Source of the DNA: an uncultured beta proteobacterium
Lineage (GTDB): Bacteria; Pseudomonadota; Gammaproteobacteria; Burkholderiales; Burkholderiaceae
Assembly (NCBI GenBank): GCA_903900805.1
Contig: CAIUOP010000073.1
Location: forward strand, 1-42,825
Reading direction: 5' to 3'
Length of the DNA stretch: 42,825 bases
The notes beneath the pieces are model-generated. The model was not told where the DNA came from. It did not search any database and saw only the letters and a list, made by a program, of their open reading frames with translations. Shown here one piece after another: positions 42,447 to 42,825 of this stretch. How positions within the stretch are numbered: position 1 is the first letter of the stretch; each line of letters starts with the position of its first letter. The translations under genes and the position numbers were made by a program.

Positions 42447-42490
42447 CTAAAAATAGAAAAACCCCTTAAGGCTATATTCCTTAAGGGGTT
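42447..42490 (-). terminator. Intrinsic terminator of ssrA
   Basis: On the minus strand AACCCCTTAAGG (42490-42479) pairs perfectly with CCTTAAGGGGTT (42471-42460), loop of seven bases, followed by TTTCTATTTTT. It lies 34 bases after the tmRNA 3' end and separates ssrA from the OGT-like gene. Confidence 0.85.
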
Positions 42491-42524
42491 CGTTATTAAT
42501 GCTAGGTAAGGCTACTACCAATAA

Positions 42525-42825
42525 TGGTGGAGTCGGCGGGAATCGAACCCGCGTCCGCAAATCCTCCACAACAAGTTCTACATACTTAGTCATATCATTT
42601 AATTTAACCAGTGAGGCACAGATTGACACGTTCCTCGCTAACGATCCACTAAGTTTTCGTACTATTCCTCGTGGCACGAAATAGTCTTATCTCTTGTAAA
42701 TGACCCTGATGTAGCTTGCGCTACCTGACCCAAGAGAGAATCAGTTCAGGGGCAACCGCAATTAAGCGGCTAGTGCGTAACGTTCGTCGTTAGCAGTTAT
42801 TACATTCCCATTGATTTACGAGATA
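42525..42825 (-). ncRNA. ssrA: tmRNA, 5' part outside the window
   Basis: The minus strand ends in the tRNA-like 3' half: GCGGGTTCGATTCCCGC forms the T arm, and the acceptor ends GACTCCACCA with CCA encoded (42527-42525). Upstream lies the mRNA-like part with a tag frame at 42794-42762. About 301 bases are present, and the 5' acceptor strand and first pseudoknot part are beyond the window edge. tmRNA rescues stalled ribosomes with SmpB and tags the unfinished protein for degradation. Protein-like frames across this stretch were discarded. Confidence 0.95.
42762..42794 (-). other. tmRNA proteolysis-tag frame ANDERYALAA
   Basis: Ten codons plus TAA encode ANDERYALAA, to which the alanine carried by tmRNA is added in front. 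The ALAA end is the degron recognised by ClpXP/ClpAP. It resembles the E. coli tag (ANDENYALAA) with Arg in place of the Asn at position 5. Confidence 0.93.

Noticed and set aside
42447..42684. Open frames on both strands near the right end
   Set aside because: They lie within the tmRNA and its terminator and have no protein-like character.

Overview
The window reads as a free-living, aerobic to microaerobic betaproteobacterium of the Burkholderiales, most like Polynucleobacter. The reasons are moderate GC content, tightly packed genes, several Bug-type (TctC) solute receptors, a FixNOQP-type cbb3 oxidase locus with an Fnr regulator, and a tmRNA whose encoded tag is ANDERYALAA. This assignment is inference from gene content; no search was run. 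No transposase, integrase, CRISPR array, tRNA or rRNA gene was found, and no gene-free stretch exceeds 300 bases.

Layout. 1-3.8 kb: the 3' end of ccmI (cytochrome c maturation), a membrane-anchored TAXI receptor, a 2-oxoglutarate/Fe dioxygenase and an orphan Bug receptor. 3.9-14.6 kb: a respiratory block holding an MFS transporter overlapping ccoI, then ccoS, ccoN-O-Q-P, ccoG, a minimal fixH/ccoH, a small two-helix membrane protein, a convergent fnr and a divergent TauE/SafE-like membrane protein. A near-perfect Fnr box at 7796-7809 lies 41.5 bases upstream of a predicted start site for ccoN, so the Fnr encoded 5 kb away probably controls the oxidase. 14.6-18.7 kb: SulP transporter, DUF2177 protein, UspA and an M23 peptidase.

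18.8-27 kb: a catabolic neighbourhood. It contains two 3-hydroxyacyl-CoA-dehydrogenase-like paralogues, a mandelate-racemase-subgroup enolase-superfamily enzyme, a TRAP transporter (TAXI receptor plus fused 4TM/12TM permease), a DHDPS/KDG-aldolase-family enzyme and a D-2-hydroxyacid dehydrogenase. No regulator is present. I read it as an uptake and degradation route for a hydroxy acid or sugar acid of unknown identity; it is the best candidate here for an undescribed pathway. 27-30.4 kb: cytochrome b561, cytochrome c', an M50 protease, two small genes that are easily missed, a LigB/DODA-type dioxygenase and crcB.

30.4-37.5 kb: a minus-strand operon mixing a 2-hydroxyacid dehydrogenase, two half-size ChrA proteins and a Bug receptor; an ABM-domain protein; trhO; then Bug, CMD-family and methyltransferase genes. 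37.6-42.4 kb: two large convergent TPR proteins, one ending in a methyltransferase and the other in an O-GlcNAc-transferase (SPINDLY-like) domain. The window ends inside ssrA (minus strand). Several convergent gene pairs end in one hairpin that contains both stop codons, a recurrent economy in this genome.
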